Below are positions 1 through 5,964 of a stretch of 10,059 nt of DNA, in pieces. Source of the stretch: Bacteroidota bacterium (GTDB lineage Bacteria; Bacteroidota; Bacteroidia; J057). The translations under genes were made by a program, and so were the position numbers. Location of the stretch: NCBI GenBank assembly GCA_963169475.1, contig CAUJFT010000267.1, forward strand, positions 1 through 10,059, written 5' to 3'. Positions within the stretch are counted from its first letter, which is position 1. The number at the start of each line of letters is the position of its first letter. The notes under the pieces are model-generated. The model worked only from the letters and a program-made list of their open reading frames with translations. It was not told the DNA's origin and did no database searches.

Positions 1-665
1 AAGTCCGTAAAAATAATAAACTTGGCTGGATAGACAGTACCGGAAGAATGTTCATTCCTTGTAAATACGACTCTGCTGGCAATTGGTTTGCCGGGGTAAT
101 CCCCGTTAAGTATAAGGGAAAATGGGGTGCCATAGACTCCGTCGGCAAACTAATTATCCCCTTTCAATACAATGCGATTTGGCACCCGCTTAATAATTTA
201 AATACCACAAGACCCGATACAATCCCTCCAAAATTTAGCAATAACTTGCTGTTCAGACCCGTATTCTGGGTAAAGGGGCAAAACCATCTTTGGGGAGCTT
301 GTAACCGTAGCGGGAAGGAAATCATTGCCCCGAAGTATGACTCCTTGTTTAGCTGTAGCCTTAATCCTAATCTATTTATTGTATCCTCCGCAGCACGATA
401 CGGATTGGTAAATGCCGATAATGAGGAAATCTTGGGTACAGCCTATAACGAACTATACGAAACCTCCAGCGGCTTTTTTGTTGCCCGGCAGACCACCCGT
501 TACGCCCTTATTAGTGCTGGCGGAGTTCCGATTACTCCCTTCAAATACCAAGAAATACAATTTGTTGAAAATCAAAAATACCTTTGGGTACTTTATGACG
601 ACAAGCCCGGAGTGATTAGTTTTGAAGGGAAAGAATTTTTTGAGAAAGGCGAAAAATCAAAATAA
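1..665 (+). CDS. WG-repeat protein, 3' part (5' end outside window)
   Basis: This is the C-terminal part of a protein built from WG repeats (KWG/WG beta-repeat family). The frame is open from base 3 with no stop. The first visible repeat (about 21-65) reads LGWIDSTG, then IPCKYD, so the ATG at 48 lies inside a repeat and is not the start. Further repeats begin near 120 (KWGAIDS, then IPFQYN), 288 (LWGACNRSGKEIIAPKYD), 396 (RYGLVNAD, then YNEL), 498 (RYALISAG, then PFKYQEI) and a short last one near 603 (KPGVISFEGKEF). The repeats become less regular toward the end, and repeats two and three are separated by a longer linker. The C-terminus is lysine-rich and ends at TAA 663-665. WG-repeat proteins are common in Bacteroidota, often at the envelope, but have no defined biochemical role, so I assign none. 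Any signal peptide or other domain would be upstream and unseen. Confidence 0.85.
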   Translation, partial: VRKNNKLGWIDSTGRMFIPCKYDSAGNWFAGVIPVKYKGKWGAIDSVGKLIIPFQYNAIWHPLNNLNTTRPDTIPPKFSNNLLFRPVFWVKGQNHLWGACNRSGKEIIAPKYDSLFSCSLNPNLFIVSSAARYGLVNADNEEILGTAYNELYETSSGFFVARQTTRYALISAGGVPITPFKYQEIQFVENQKYLWVLYDDKPGVISFEGKEFFEKGEKSK

Positions 666-671
666 TGTTTT

Positions 672-679
672 TACCTTTG
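672..679 (+). promoter_or_regulatory. Extra -7-like element TACCTTTG
   Basis: This is an exact match to the Bacteroidota -7 consensus TAnnTTTG, directly after the WG-repeat gene. The nearest upstream TTTG (639-642) is about 29 bases away, too far for the usual spacing. It is therefore a weaker candidate than the element at 723-730. It could be a second start site for the lipoprotein gene or a chance match. Confidence 0.3.
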
Positions 680-699
680 TGTATCTAAAAATTTTGCCC

Positions 700-730
700 T
701 TGCACACAAGTGCTGGGGTAGCTACTTTTG
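700..730 (+). promoter_or_regulatory. Bacteroidota-type promoter for the lipoprotein gene
   Basis: TTG at 700-702 is followed after 20 bases by TACTTTTG at 723-730, an exact TAnnTTTG -7 element. It sits 19 bases before the ATG at 750, so the leader would be very short, about 10-15 bases. The leader is A-rich and has no Shine-Dalgarno sequence. The lipoprotein gene is probably transcribed separately from the WG-repeat gene, although read-through is possible because no terminator is visible between them. Confidence 0.6.
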
Positions 731-749
731 CAAAAAATAAAGATACGAT

Positions 750-1394
750 ATGAGCAAAGTCTTTAACCAGTTGCTTGTAATCCTCTTGATAGGGCTACTA
801 GCTGGTTGTACTAAATGGAATCCCAAAAAATACCGAATGGTAGAAATTACCGATACTGGTGAGATTTATTCTACCCTCAATCTCGAAAAACGAAACGATG
901 CCGGTAAGTCTATCTATCGCAGAATGCTGATAAAAAAACGATGGATGCCCGACTCTCTGTTTAGAACTATCTCGGGACTTTCCAACGAAAACAAATGGCC
1001 TGCCGGAATGAGAACCGCCCAACAACGCTTTGATAATCGTGTAAAAATGAAAGGTATCCAAGCATATACTGCGGCTAAGTTTAGAGGAAAATATATCCTT
1101 TATATTCCCGGAAAACAAAATAATCGCGAAAACAAAAACCTCGCCCCCGAATTACAGTCCGATAAAGATTACTATATGATTATTGGTAAAAGAGGCGTAA
1201 GCAAAAAAGACAGCATTCTTGTTGGATATGAAAATTGGAAACGTCCGTCCCGTGCTAAACGTAAAGAAGAATCCAAGGAACCTTCCGGAAAACCGGCATC
1301 TCCTACCTCTCCCGCCCCTAAAAACCCCAGAATGCCTCAAACGGTACCCACTCCTCCCGTGGACGGAACCTCCGAAGAGAAAATTATAAAATGA
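750..1394 (+). CDS. Small basic lipoprotein with proline-rich tail, unknown function
   Basis: The product is a 214-residue predicted lipoprotein. Residues 1-19 form a type II signal peptide: Lys3, then a Leu/Ile-rich core and the lipobox LAGC, with the lipidated cysteine at position 20. The residues after the cysteine (TKWNPKK) are basic and lack the acidic surface-export signal known from Bacteroidota lipoproteins. A periplasm-facing location is therefore more likely than the cell surface; this is inference. The mature part is Lys/Arg-rich up to about residue 165. The last 45 or so residues are a Pro/Ser/Lys-rich, probably disordered tail. I recognise no family. The start is supported by the signal peptide and by the promoter 20 bases upstream. 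Its neighbours are also envelope-type genes but suggest no specific pathway. Confidence 0.75.
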   Translation: MSKVFNQLLVILLIGLLAGCTKWNPKKYRMVEITDTGEIYSTLNLEKRNDAGKSIYRRMLIKKRWMPDSLFRTISGLSNENKWPAGMRTAQQRFDNRVKMKGIQAYTAAKFRGKYILYIPGKQNNRENKNLAPELQSDKDYYMIIGKRGVSKKDSILVGYENWKRPSRAKRKEESKEPSGKPASPTSPAPKNPRMPQTVPTPPVDGTSEEKIIK

Positions 1395-1428
1395 TAAAAG
1401 TATTGGGAATATACAGACCCAAAGCTCC

Positions 1429-1467
1429 CGTCATGTGTTAAGTAAAGCAAAACACCGTAGCCTACAT
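1429..1467 (+). repeat. Possible degenerate dispersed repeat, copy 1
   Basis: The block begins CGTCATGTGTTAAG and ends CCTACAT. It aligns, with small gaps, to 5668-5703, which begins CGTCATGTTAAGCGAAACGC and ends ACCACAT. Both copies are intergenic. From memory, intergenic repeats beginning GTCATGCTGAGCGAAG or similar are common in Bacteroidota genomes, and this could be a decayed member. Only two imperfect copies are visible, so the call is tentative. Confidence 0.35.
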
Positions 1468-1472
1468 GGCTT

Positions 1473-1529
1473 CCTCTACCAACCTCCCAAAATAAACCCG
1501 GTAGAGGCAGACATTTGCATGTCTCTACC
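1473..1529. repeat. CTCTACC/GGTAGAG palindromic repeat cluster
   Basis: CCTCTACC at 1473-1480 is the exact reverse complement of GGTAGAGG at 1500-1507. The same GGTAGAG block, continued by ACAT (to 1514, with a four-base bulge), is complementary to ATGTCTCTACC at 1519-1529 across the loop TTGC. The central block can therefore pair with either flank, giving two mutually exclusive hairpins. The inner hairpin has 11 pairs. It resembles palindromic GTAGAGAC...GTCTCTAC intergenic repeats that I recall from Bacteroidota and cyanobacteria. No U-run follows, so it is not a classical terminator. Confidence 0.5.
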
Positions 1530-1607
1530 CCGAATGGGTAACGTGATTATAGCCAAACGTCCCACTCGTTATCTTACCTCCGATAAAAAACAATGACGAT
1601 AAACCCC

Positions 1608-1648
1608 TATTCATAAAACCTATTTTTTAAATAGACGTATTCATAAAA
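1608..1648. repeat. Two 11-bp direct repeats 30 bp apart upstream of the T9SS gene
   Basis: TATTCATAAAA occurs at 1608-1618 and again at 1638-1648, a spacing of exactly 30 bp. Between them is a short palindrome, CTATTT (1620-1625) with AAATAG (1629-1634). The second copy ends 22 bases before the ATG at 1671. Position and spacing (close to three helical turns) would suit binding sites for a regulator, but AT-rich DNA makes chance repeats more likely. Confidence 0.4.
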
Positions 1649-1670
1649 TATCACCTCTATAATATTACAG

Positions 1671-3491
1671 ATGAAAAGATTAATTGTTTTTTCTGCCTTG
1701 TTCTTATTGGTTTGTATTAGTCCGTATTGGGTTTATCCTCAATCTTTGGTACAGCATGAAGTCTTATTAAAAGGAATACCCGGCGTTTCGGCGGGGAATA
1801 TTCGCGCTACACCAGATAATGGGTTTATCATCGCAGGAACTTACGGAGCAGACCCTAATGGAAATTATGCCAGACCCGTTCTAATTAAAACAGATGCCGC
1901 CTTGAACATTGAATGGCAACACCTATTATACCAATCCGATAATGGAGTGTTTCCTATATCCTACGGAGTAGATGCTGCTTATACCGGAGGAGATACATGG
2001 GTACTCTTGGGAGTGGTAAATAGAAATATGCTTTTTAATGCCAATTACATTCAAGGACAGCATGACATTTTTCTCACCAAAATAAAATCAGACGGAACTG
2101 TACTTTGGACAAGAAATTACGGAAGAGGATTGTACAATAATGACGCTTTTTCATACCACGATGTACCCTATAGTCTTGAAACACTTCCTAATAATGCAGG
2201 ATTTCTTATCAGTGGCTATTCGAGCGATAACAATAATCCTCATCCTTTCTATCTCAGATTAGACAAAGACGGGTTGGTCTCGGGCAACAACCCAAATACA
2301 TGGGCAAACCGCCTTCATACTACTTGTAATACCATTATAATGGTAGGAACAAGAGGTTCCTATCGGCGCGAAATGATTCCTTTGAAGAATAGTACAGATG
2401 TTTTTACTGCCGTTGCTTGTGGAGAATATGCTTTCTTTACGCGGCTTAAAGCAAATGGAACGCCAGTATGGGAAAAATCAATCCCTGTTGCGGCAGGAAT
2501 TGGAGATGATTTGCCGGAACCGTTTAACCTGATTTTTGCGGCGGGATATCAATCCTTTATCAATAATATCGAACAGATGCCAAACGGAGATATTGCCATA
2601 GCGGGTATTACTTTCGGCTTTGCCGGAGTTGCAAACCCAGACGGCTCGTGGGGAATTTACAACCCCGTCAGCTTTATCGCAATCATTACCGAAAACGGAG
2701 TATTTAAAAAAGGGAACTTCTTTTTTCACCCAACCGGAAATACTTCTGGACAAACCGCCGATTTGTTTGTTACAGATATGAAAATCCTCCCAAATGGACA
2801 TTTTCTCCTAACAGGCAATATCTCTCCTATGGGGAATAATATCTACAAAGTATTTCTAATGGAATACGCACTCAATGACCTTTCAATTCAAAATCATTCT
2901 CCCAATAAAATCAAAATGCACGTATTCGGTACGCATACCGTCAATACGATTCCTTATGGATTAGACATGCCTAAACTTGCCTTTGAGCCAGACGGAGACC
3001 CTGTAGTTTTGTATGATGATATGAAAGTAAGGGTTTTTGATAATTTTGCCAATACTCAAAGCACCTCTACACCTGGGTGCTCTGACGATGTACAGATTAC
3101 CTCTACAGGCATGGATTTTAGCCCTCAACCGGTAACTCTTAATTGGTTTCCCGTTACCGGAGGAACCCTCACCGGTTGGGGAAGCAACCCACTTGCCGCT
3201 TATGACTCTGTTACGCTTAATTGCAATGGGTTTTTAACGGCATTAGAAAACGAGGACAACCCATCATTTGTCCGTTTTTATCCCAACCCTAACCCAGGAA
3301 CATTCACCTTAGCGATTTCAGAAGTACCTACCACCATGGAAATATATGACTGTACCGGAAAATGTATTTGTCAAGAAAAAAACCTTGCCGCAAACCAAAC
3401 CTTCAGCTTTGATGATTATCCTTCCGGAATATATTTTATCCGTGTAGCTTCTTCCGAAAAAAATCAGATGCTGAAATGGGTAAAGGAATAA
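1671..3491 (+). CDS. T9SS-secreted protein with propeller-like repeats and type A sorting domain
   Basis: The product is a 606-residue exported protein. Residues 1 to about 25 form a Sec signal peptide (KR, then a long hydrophobic core ending near YPQS). Residues about 40-460 contain imperfect repeats with a core like x-PDNGFIIAG or x-PNGDIAIAG (near residues 48, 172, 303 and 373), each followed by a strand such as LIKTD, LTKIKSDG or LRLDKDG. This pattern is typical of beta-propeller blades. A Cys-containing segment follows. Residues about 532-606 are a type A C-terminal sorting domain: FYPNPNPGTF at 536-545, the central EIYDCTGK, and the end PSGIYFIRV...QMLKWVKE. That domain directs passage through the PorV/PorU machinery, with cleavage and usually anchoring at the cell surface or release. 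No catalytic motif is visible, so the cargo function (adhesion, binding or enzyme) is unknown. The signal peptide supports the start at 1671. No Shine-Dalgarno sequence is present. The secretion call is firm; the propeller is inferred from repeat pattern only. Confidence 0.88.
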   Translation: MKRLIVFSALFLLVCISPYWVYPQSLVQHEVLLKGIPGVSAGNIRATPDNGFIIAGTYGADPNGNYARPVLIKTDAALNIEWQHLLYQSDNGVFPISYGVDAAYTGGDTWVLLGVVNRNMLFNANYIQGQHDIFLTKIKSDGTVLWTRNYGRGLYNNDAFSYHDVPYSLETLPNNAGFLISGYSSDNNNPHPFYLRLDKDGLVSGNNPNTWANRLHTTCNTIIMVGTRGSYRREMIPLKNSTDVFTAVACGEYAFFTRLKANGTPVWEKSIPVAAGIGDDLPEPFNLIFAAGYQSFINNIEQMPNGDIAIAGITFGFAGVANPDGSWGIYNPVSFIAIITENGVFKKGNFFFHPTGNTSGQTADLFVTDMKILPNGHFLLTGNISPMGNNIYKVFLMEYALNDLSIQNHSPNKIKMHVFGTHTVNTIPYGLDMPKLAFEPDGDPVVLYDDMKVRVFDNFANTQSTSTPGCSDDVQITSTGMDFSPQPVTLNWFPVTGGTLTGWGSNPLAAYDSVTLNCNGFLTALENEDNPSFVRFYPNPNPGTFTLAISEVPTTMEIYDCTGKCICQEKNLAANQTFSFDDYPSGIYFIRVASSEKNQMLKWVKE

Positions 3492-3575
3492 ATAGACATA
3501 CTGACTCTACGCCTAACTAAGTCTTACTTATGATAATCTAGGGAGGAGTTCTATAAGGGCGTAAATATAAAGGTA

Positions 3576-3615
3576 ATTAATCATAAAAGAGTTCTCTACC
3601 TCTTTTATGATTAAT
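3576..3615. terminator. Perfect 16-bp inverted repeat, possible bidirectional terminator
   Basis: ATTAATCATAAAAGAG (3576-3591) is exactly complementary to 3600-3615, with the 8-base loop TTCTCTAC. It lies 84 bases after the T9SS gene and about 165 bases before the helicase start. The stem is AT-rich and is followed by CGTTTCATTT rather than a clean U-run, so intrinsic termination would be imperfect. A role as a 3' stabilising hairpin or as an operator is also possible. No other gene-like sequence is visible in 3492-3779. Confidence 0.55.
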
Positions 3616-3710
3616 CGTTTCATTTCCTCTATGCTTACTAAATCGTGTTCATTTTAGTATAAAAAAGAATCTTCTAATCGTTAAGACTTTTATGTATTCA
3701 AAAAAAAATA

Positions 3711-3739
3711 GTTTATCTCAAAAAATAGCTGTAATTTTG
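3711..3739 (+). promoter_or_regulatory. Bacteroidota-type promoter for the DEAD-box helicase
   Basis: TAATTTTG at 3732-3739 matches TAnnTTTG exactly and is followed by CGGC, as at many Bacteroidota promoters (TTTGC). The -33 region is weaker: GTTTA at 3711-3715, about 17 bases upstream, is only a partial match to TTTG. The leader to the ATG at 3780 would be about 30-35 bases. Confidence 0.55.
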
Positions 3740-3779
3740 CGGCTGTTTTTAAAAAATATTATAGGCGAAAGCCATTTTT

Positions 3780-5579
3780 ATGTCAGAAAATTTATTTAGA
3801 GAATTGGGTGTTTCGGAGGAAATACTCGTAGCGTTGGAGAAAAAAGGATTTGTAAATCCTACACCAATTCAAAAGCAGACTATTCCTTTACTGCTAAGCG
3901 ATACAAAGGATATTATAGGGCAGGCACAGACGGGTACAGGAAAAACCGCCGCATTTGGGATTCCGATTTTACAAAAAATTGAGCAGGGAAAAAGAAAAGT
4001 ACAAGCACTTGTACTTACCCCTACGCGGGAGCTTGCCGTTCAAGTTACGGAGGAAATCGTTTCTTTTAAGGGAAAAAGTAATATCTATATCCTGCCTGTT
4101 TATGGCGGTCAGGGAATGGAGTACCAGCTAAAAAGATTAAGAGAAGGGGTAGATATTGTCGTAGGTACCCCCGGAAGGGTCATTGACCATATCGAAAAAG
4201 GTACACTAAATCTTTCGGAAGTAAAGTTTTTTGTGTTAGATGAAGCCGATGAAATGCTAAACATGGGCTTTTTGGAGGAGGTTGAAAAAATTCTCCAACA
4301 TATCCCAAAAGAGAGGAATATGTTATTGTTTTCTGCCACTATGCCGGACAGAATCCGTCAGATTGCAGAAAAATATATGGGTAAGTATCACTTTATTCGT
4401 ATTGAAAAAAACCCAGAAACCGCCCCTCAAATAGAGCAAATCTATTACGAAGTATATCCTGAAGATAAATTGAATATGCTTTGTAGAATAGTAGATACCT
4501 CAAAGGATATTTATGCCTTAGTATTCTGTAAAACCAGAGCCGGAACCGATGATATCGCACATCAACTCATCGAAAGGGGTTACGCTGTAGAGGCACTTCA
4601 CGGAGATGTCTCTCAACAACAACGGGAAATCATCATGCGCCGTTTTAAGAGTAAACGAAGCAATATCCTAATTGCTACTGATGTAGCGGCAAGAGGAATT
4701 GATGTCAATGAACTTACCCATGTAATCAATTACGATATACCCGGAGACGGAGAAACCTATACTCACCGAATCGGAAGAACAGGGAGAGCCGGCAGAAAAG
4801 GGCTTGCGATTACCATTCTTACTCCTTCCGAACTTAGAAAGTTAAATTTTATGCTTCAAGGCACAAAGTTTAACTTGCAGAAAGGGAAAATTCCTACCGT
4901 TGCCGAAATCATCGAGAAGAAAAAGCATACAATTCTGGAAGATGTTACACAAATGGTAGCCAAGGAAGATTACGAAGACTTAAACGAAATCTCTGAAAGC
5001 CTAATAGCCTTTAATGAACCGGCTTTTATTATCGCTGCCTTAGTCAAAAAACTATACGGAAAACAACTAAACCCTTCAAGATATACTGAAATCCGTGTTC
5101 CTGCCATTAAGGAAAAACGAAAACAAGAAGATAAGAATAGAAATGACCGCGACCGCTTTAGCAATAGAGACGGCGATAGGAGAGGAAGAGAACCTTACGC
5201 TAATAGAGATAGAGACAGTAGGGAAAGAAGTAATAGAAGACCCGAAAAAGAAGGAGGGAAACAAGTACTCAAAAATAATGCTATCCGTAAAGATAGCTTC
5301 CATGATGCCCCCTCTAAAGATAGAATAGGCTCTCGCAAAAAAAGTCATGAGGTTTTGTTTTTTGGAAAAGGTTCTAAAGACGGTATTACTACCCGAATTT
5401 TTACCGAATTTATCAAAGATGAAACCGGAGTTCCTAATCATAAAATTTATGAAGTGGACGTATTTCCCCGATTTACCCTCTTCAAAGTAAATCAAGAAGA
5501 AGCGGGTAAAATTCTTGAAAAATTTAAAGATTCAGGAAACGATAAGCCCCTTATAAAAAGAGACAAAAATAGTAGATAA
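3780..5579 (+). CDS. deaD: DEAD-box ATP-dependent RNA helicase, DeaD/CsdA-like
   Basis: This is a 599-residue cytoplasmic ATP-dependent RNA helicase of the type that unwinds short RNA duplexes in ribosome assembly, mRNA turnover and cold adaptation. All core motifs are present and intact: the Q motif with PTPIQ (27-31), motif I AQTGTGKT (49-56), Ia PTREL (81-85), Ib TPGR, II DEAD (154-157), III SAT (185-187), IV LVFCKTR, V ATDVAARGIDV and VI HRIGRTGR (329-336). After the core and a helical segment comes a disordered Arg/Asp/Asn-rich stretch (about 444-495, with RDRF, RDGDRRGRE and RDRDSRERS). Residues about 522-590 resemble the DbpA/CsdA RRM-like RNA-binding domain (RIFTEFI, then VDVFPRFTLFKV, then AGKILEKF), and a short basic tail follows. 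Length and order fit the DeaD group; the symbol is by family, since DbpA or CshA naming is also possible. It appears to be a single-gene unit, with its own promoter and a terminator 29 bases after the stop. Confidence 0.93.
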   Translation: MSENLFRELGVSEEILVALEKKGFVNPTPIQKQTIPLLLSDTKDIIGQAQTGTGKTAAFGIPILQKIEQGKRKVQALVLTPTRELAVQVTEEIVSFKGKSNIYILPVYGGQGMEYQLKRLREGVDIVVGTPGRVIDHIEKGTLNLSEVKFFVLDEADEMLNMGFLEEVEKILQHIPKERNMLLFSATMPDRIRQIAEKYMGKYHFIRIEKNPETAPQIEQIYYEVYPEDKLNMLCRIVDTSKDIYALVFCKTRAGTDDIAHQLIERGYAVEALHGDVSQQQREIIMRRFKSKRSNILIATDVAARGIDVNELTHVINYDIPGDGETYTHRIGRTGRAGRKGLAITILTPSELRKLNFMLQGTKFNLQKGKIPTVAEIIEKKKHTILEDVTQMVAKEDYEDLNEISESLIAFNEPAFIIAALVKKLYGKQLNPSRYTEIRVPAIKEKRKQEDKNRNDRDRFSNRDGDRRGREPYANRDRDSRERSNRRPEKEGGKQVLKNNAIRKDSFHDAPSKDRIGSRKKSHEVLFFGKGSKDGITTRIFTEFIKDETGVPNHKIYEVDVFPRFTLFKVNQEEAGKILEKFKDSGNDKPLIKRDKNSR

Positions 5580-5607
5580 CCTTTCCTTAGATGAACGGAG
5601 GGCTGGT

Positions 5608-5638
5608 AAAAGCGGGGACTGTTTGTGCCCGCTTTTTT
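5608..5638 (+). terminator. Intrinsic terminator of the helicase gene
   Basis: AAAAGCGGG (5608-5616) pairs perfectly with CCCGCTTTT (5628-5636) across an 11-base loop, and the stem runs into six T residues (5633-5638). It starts 29 bases after the helicase stop. This separates helicase transcription from the ATP synthase operon. Confidence 0.85.
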
Positions 5639-5667
5639 ATTTCTTTGATTAAGGAGCAATCTGTGTT

Positions 5668-5703
5668 CGTCATGTTAAGCGAAACGCAGTGCCTAAACCA
5701 CAT
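5668..5703 (+). repeat. Possible degenerate dispersed repeat, copy 2
   Basis: CGTCATGTTAAGCGAAACGC, followed by GTGCC and ending ACCACAT, aligns with 1429-1467 with short gaps. This copy is closer to the GTCATGCTGAGCGAAG-type intergenic repeats I recall from Bacteroidota. It lies 30 bases after the helicase terminator. Confidence 0.35.
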
Positions 5704-5778
5704 ATTTCCAATTTAGTTCCTGACCGAATAGAGACCTATATTTTATTTTGACCCGTTTGGATTACTTATCTTTAGACT

Positions 5779-5807
5779 TTTGTCATATTTTTTTAAAAAT
5801 TATTTTG
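5779..5807 (+). promoter_or_regulatory. Tentative promoter of the atp operon
   Basis: TTTG at 5779-5782 is followed after 17 bases by TTATTTTG at 5800-5807, one mismatch from TAnnTTTG. It is the best-spaced pair I can find upstream of atpB. The leader would be about 150 bases. Another one-mismatch copy, TTATTTTG at 5743-5750, and TCTTTTTG at 5811-5818 are alternatives, so the exact site is uncertain. Confidence 0.35.
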
Positions 5808-5964
5808 ACTTCTTTTTGCCATTTCTGTGAATATGTGTAACTTGCGCCCGTTTTCGTAGGAGTATTTATAGAGGTCGGAGTAAATAAAAACAAGTATTTG
5901 TATAATTATTTGATTTTGAGTACAATACATAAACATTAAAAATAAAGTACATTTATTAAAATAT

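Larger units (their letters stand above)
1395..1670. other. Intergenic region with repeat-like and palindromic DNA
   Basis: This 276-bp stretch between the lipoprotein gene and the T9SS-exported gene has no credible ORF. It holds a sequence similar to one at 5668-5703 (1429-1467), three related CTCTACC/GGTAGAG blocks that can form alternative hairpins (1473-1529), and a pair of 11-bp direct repeats (1608-1648). No TAnnTTTG promoter matches exactly in front of the next gene. A weak 5-bp stem (1403-1407 with 1418-1422) follows the lipoprotein gene and is too poor to call a terminator. Confidence 0.6.
5580..5964. other. Intergenic region between helicase and ATP synthase operon
   Basis: This 385-bp gap holds the helicase terminator, a repeat-like sequence (5668-5703) and probably the atp promoter. 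I see no gene: in particular no atpI, atpZ or bactofilin-type ORF, which often precede atpB in this phylum. The last 150 bases are very AT-rich and would form an untranslated leader. An AATAAA/TTTATT inverted repeat (5941-5946 with 5952-5957) lies just before the atpB start. Confidence 0.6.

Noticed and set aside
798..1118. Minus-strand ORF opposite the lipoprotein gene
   Set aside because: It is an antisense shadow of a plus-strand gene that has a signal peptide and promoter; no domain is recognisable in it.
1403..1422. Possible terminator TTGGG...CCCAA after the lipoprotein gene
   Set aside because: It has only five pairs, a 10-base loop and no U-run.
2478..2801. Minus-strand ORF inside the T9SS gene
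   Set aside because: It lies fully antisense to a well-supported coding region and has no recognisable motif or promoter.
5076..5495. Overlapping minus-strand and +1-frame ORFs over the helicase tail
   Set aside because: The low-complexity purine-rich RD segment keeps other frames open; the main frame continues into a recognisable RNA-binding domain.
5672..5716. Tiny plus-strand ORF in the helicase-atpB gap
   Set aside because: It has only 14 codons, lies inside the repeat-like block and has no translation signal.
5743..5809. TTATTTTGAC occurring twice (5743-5752 and 5800-5809)
   Set aside because: It is short and AT-rich; probably a chance recurrence, although both resemble imperfect -7 elements.
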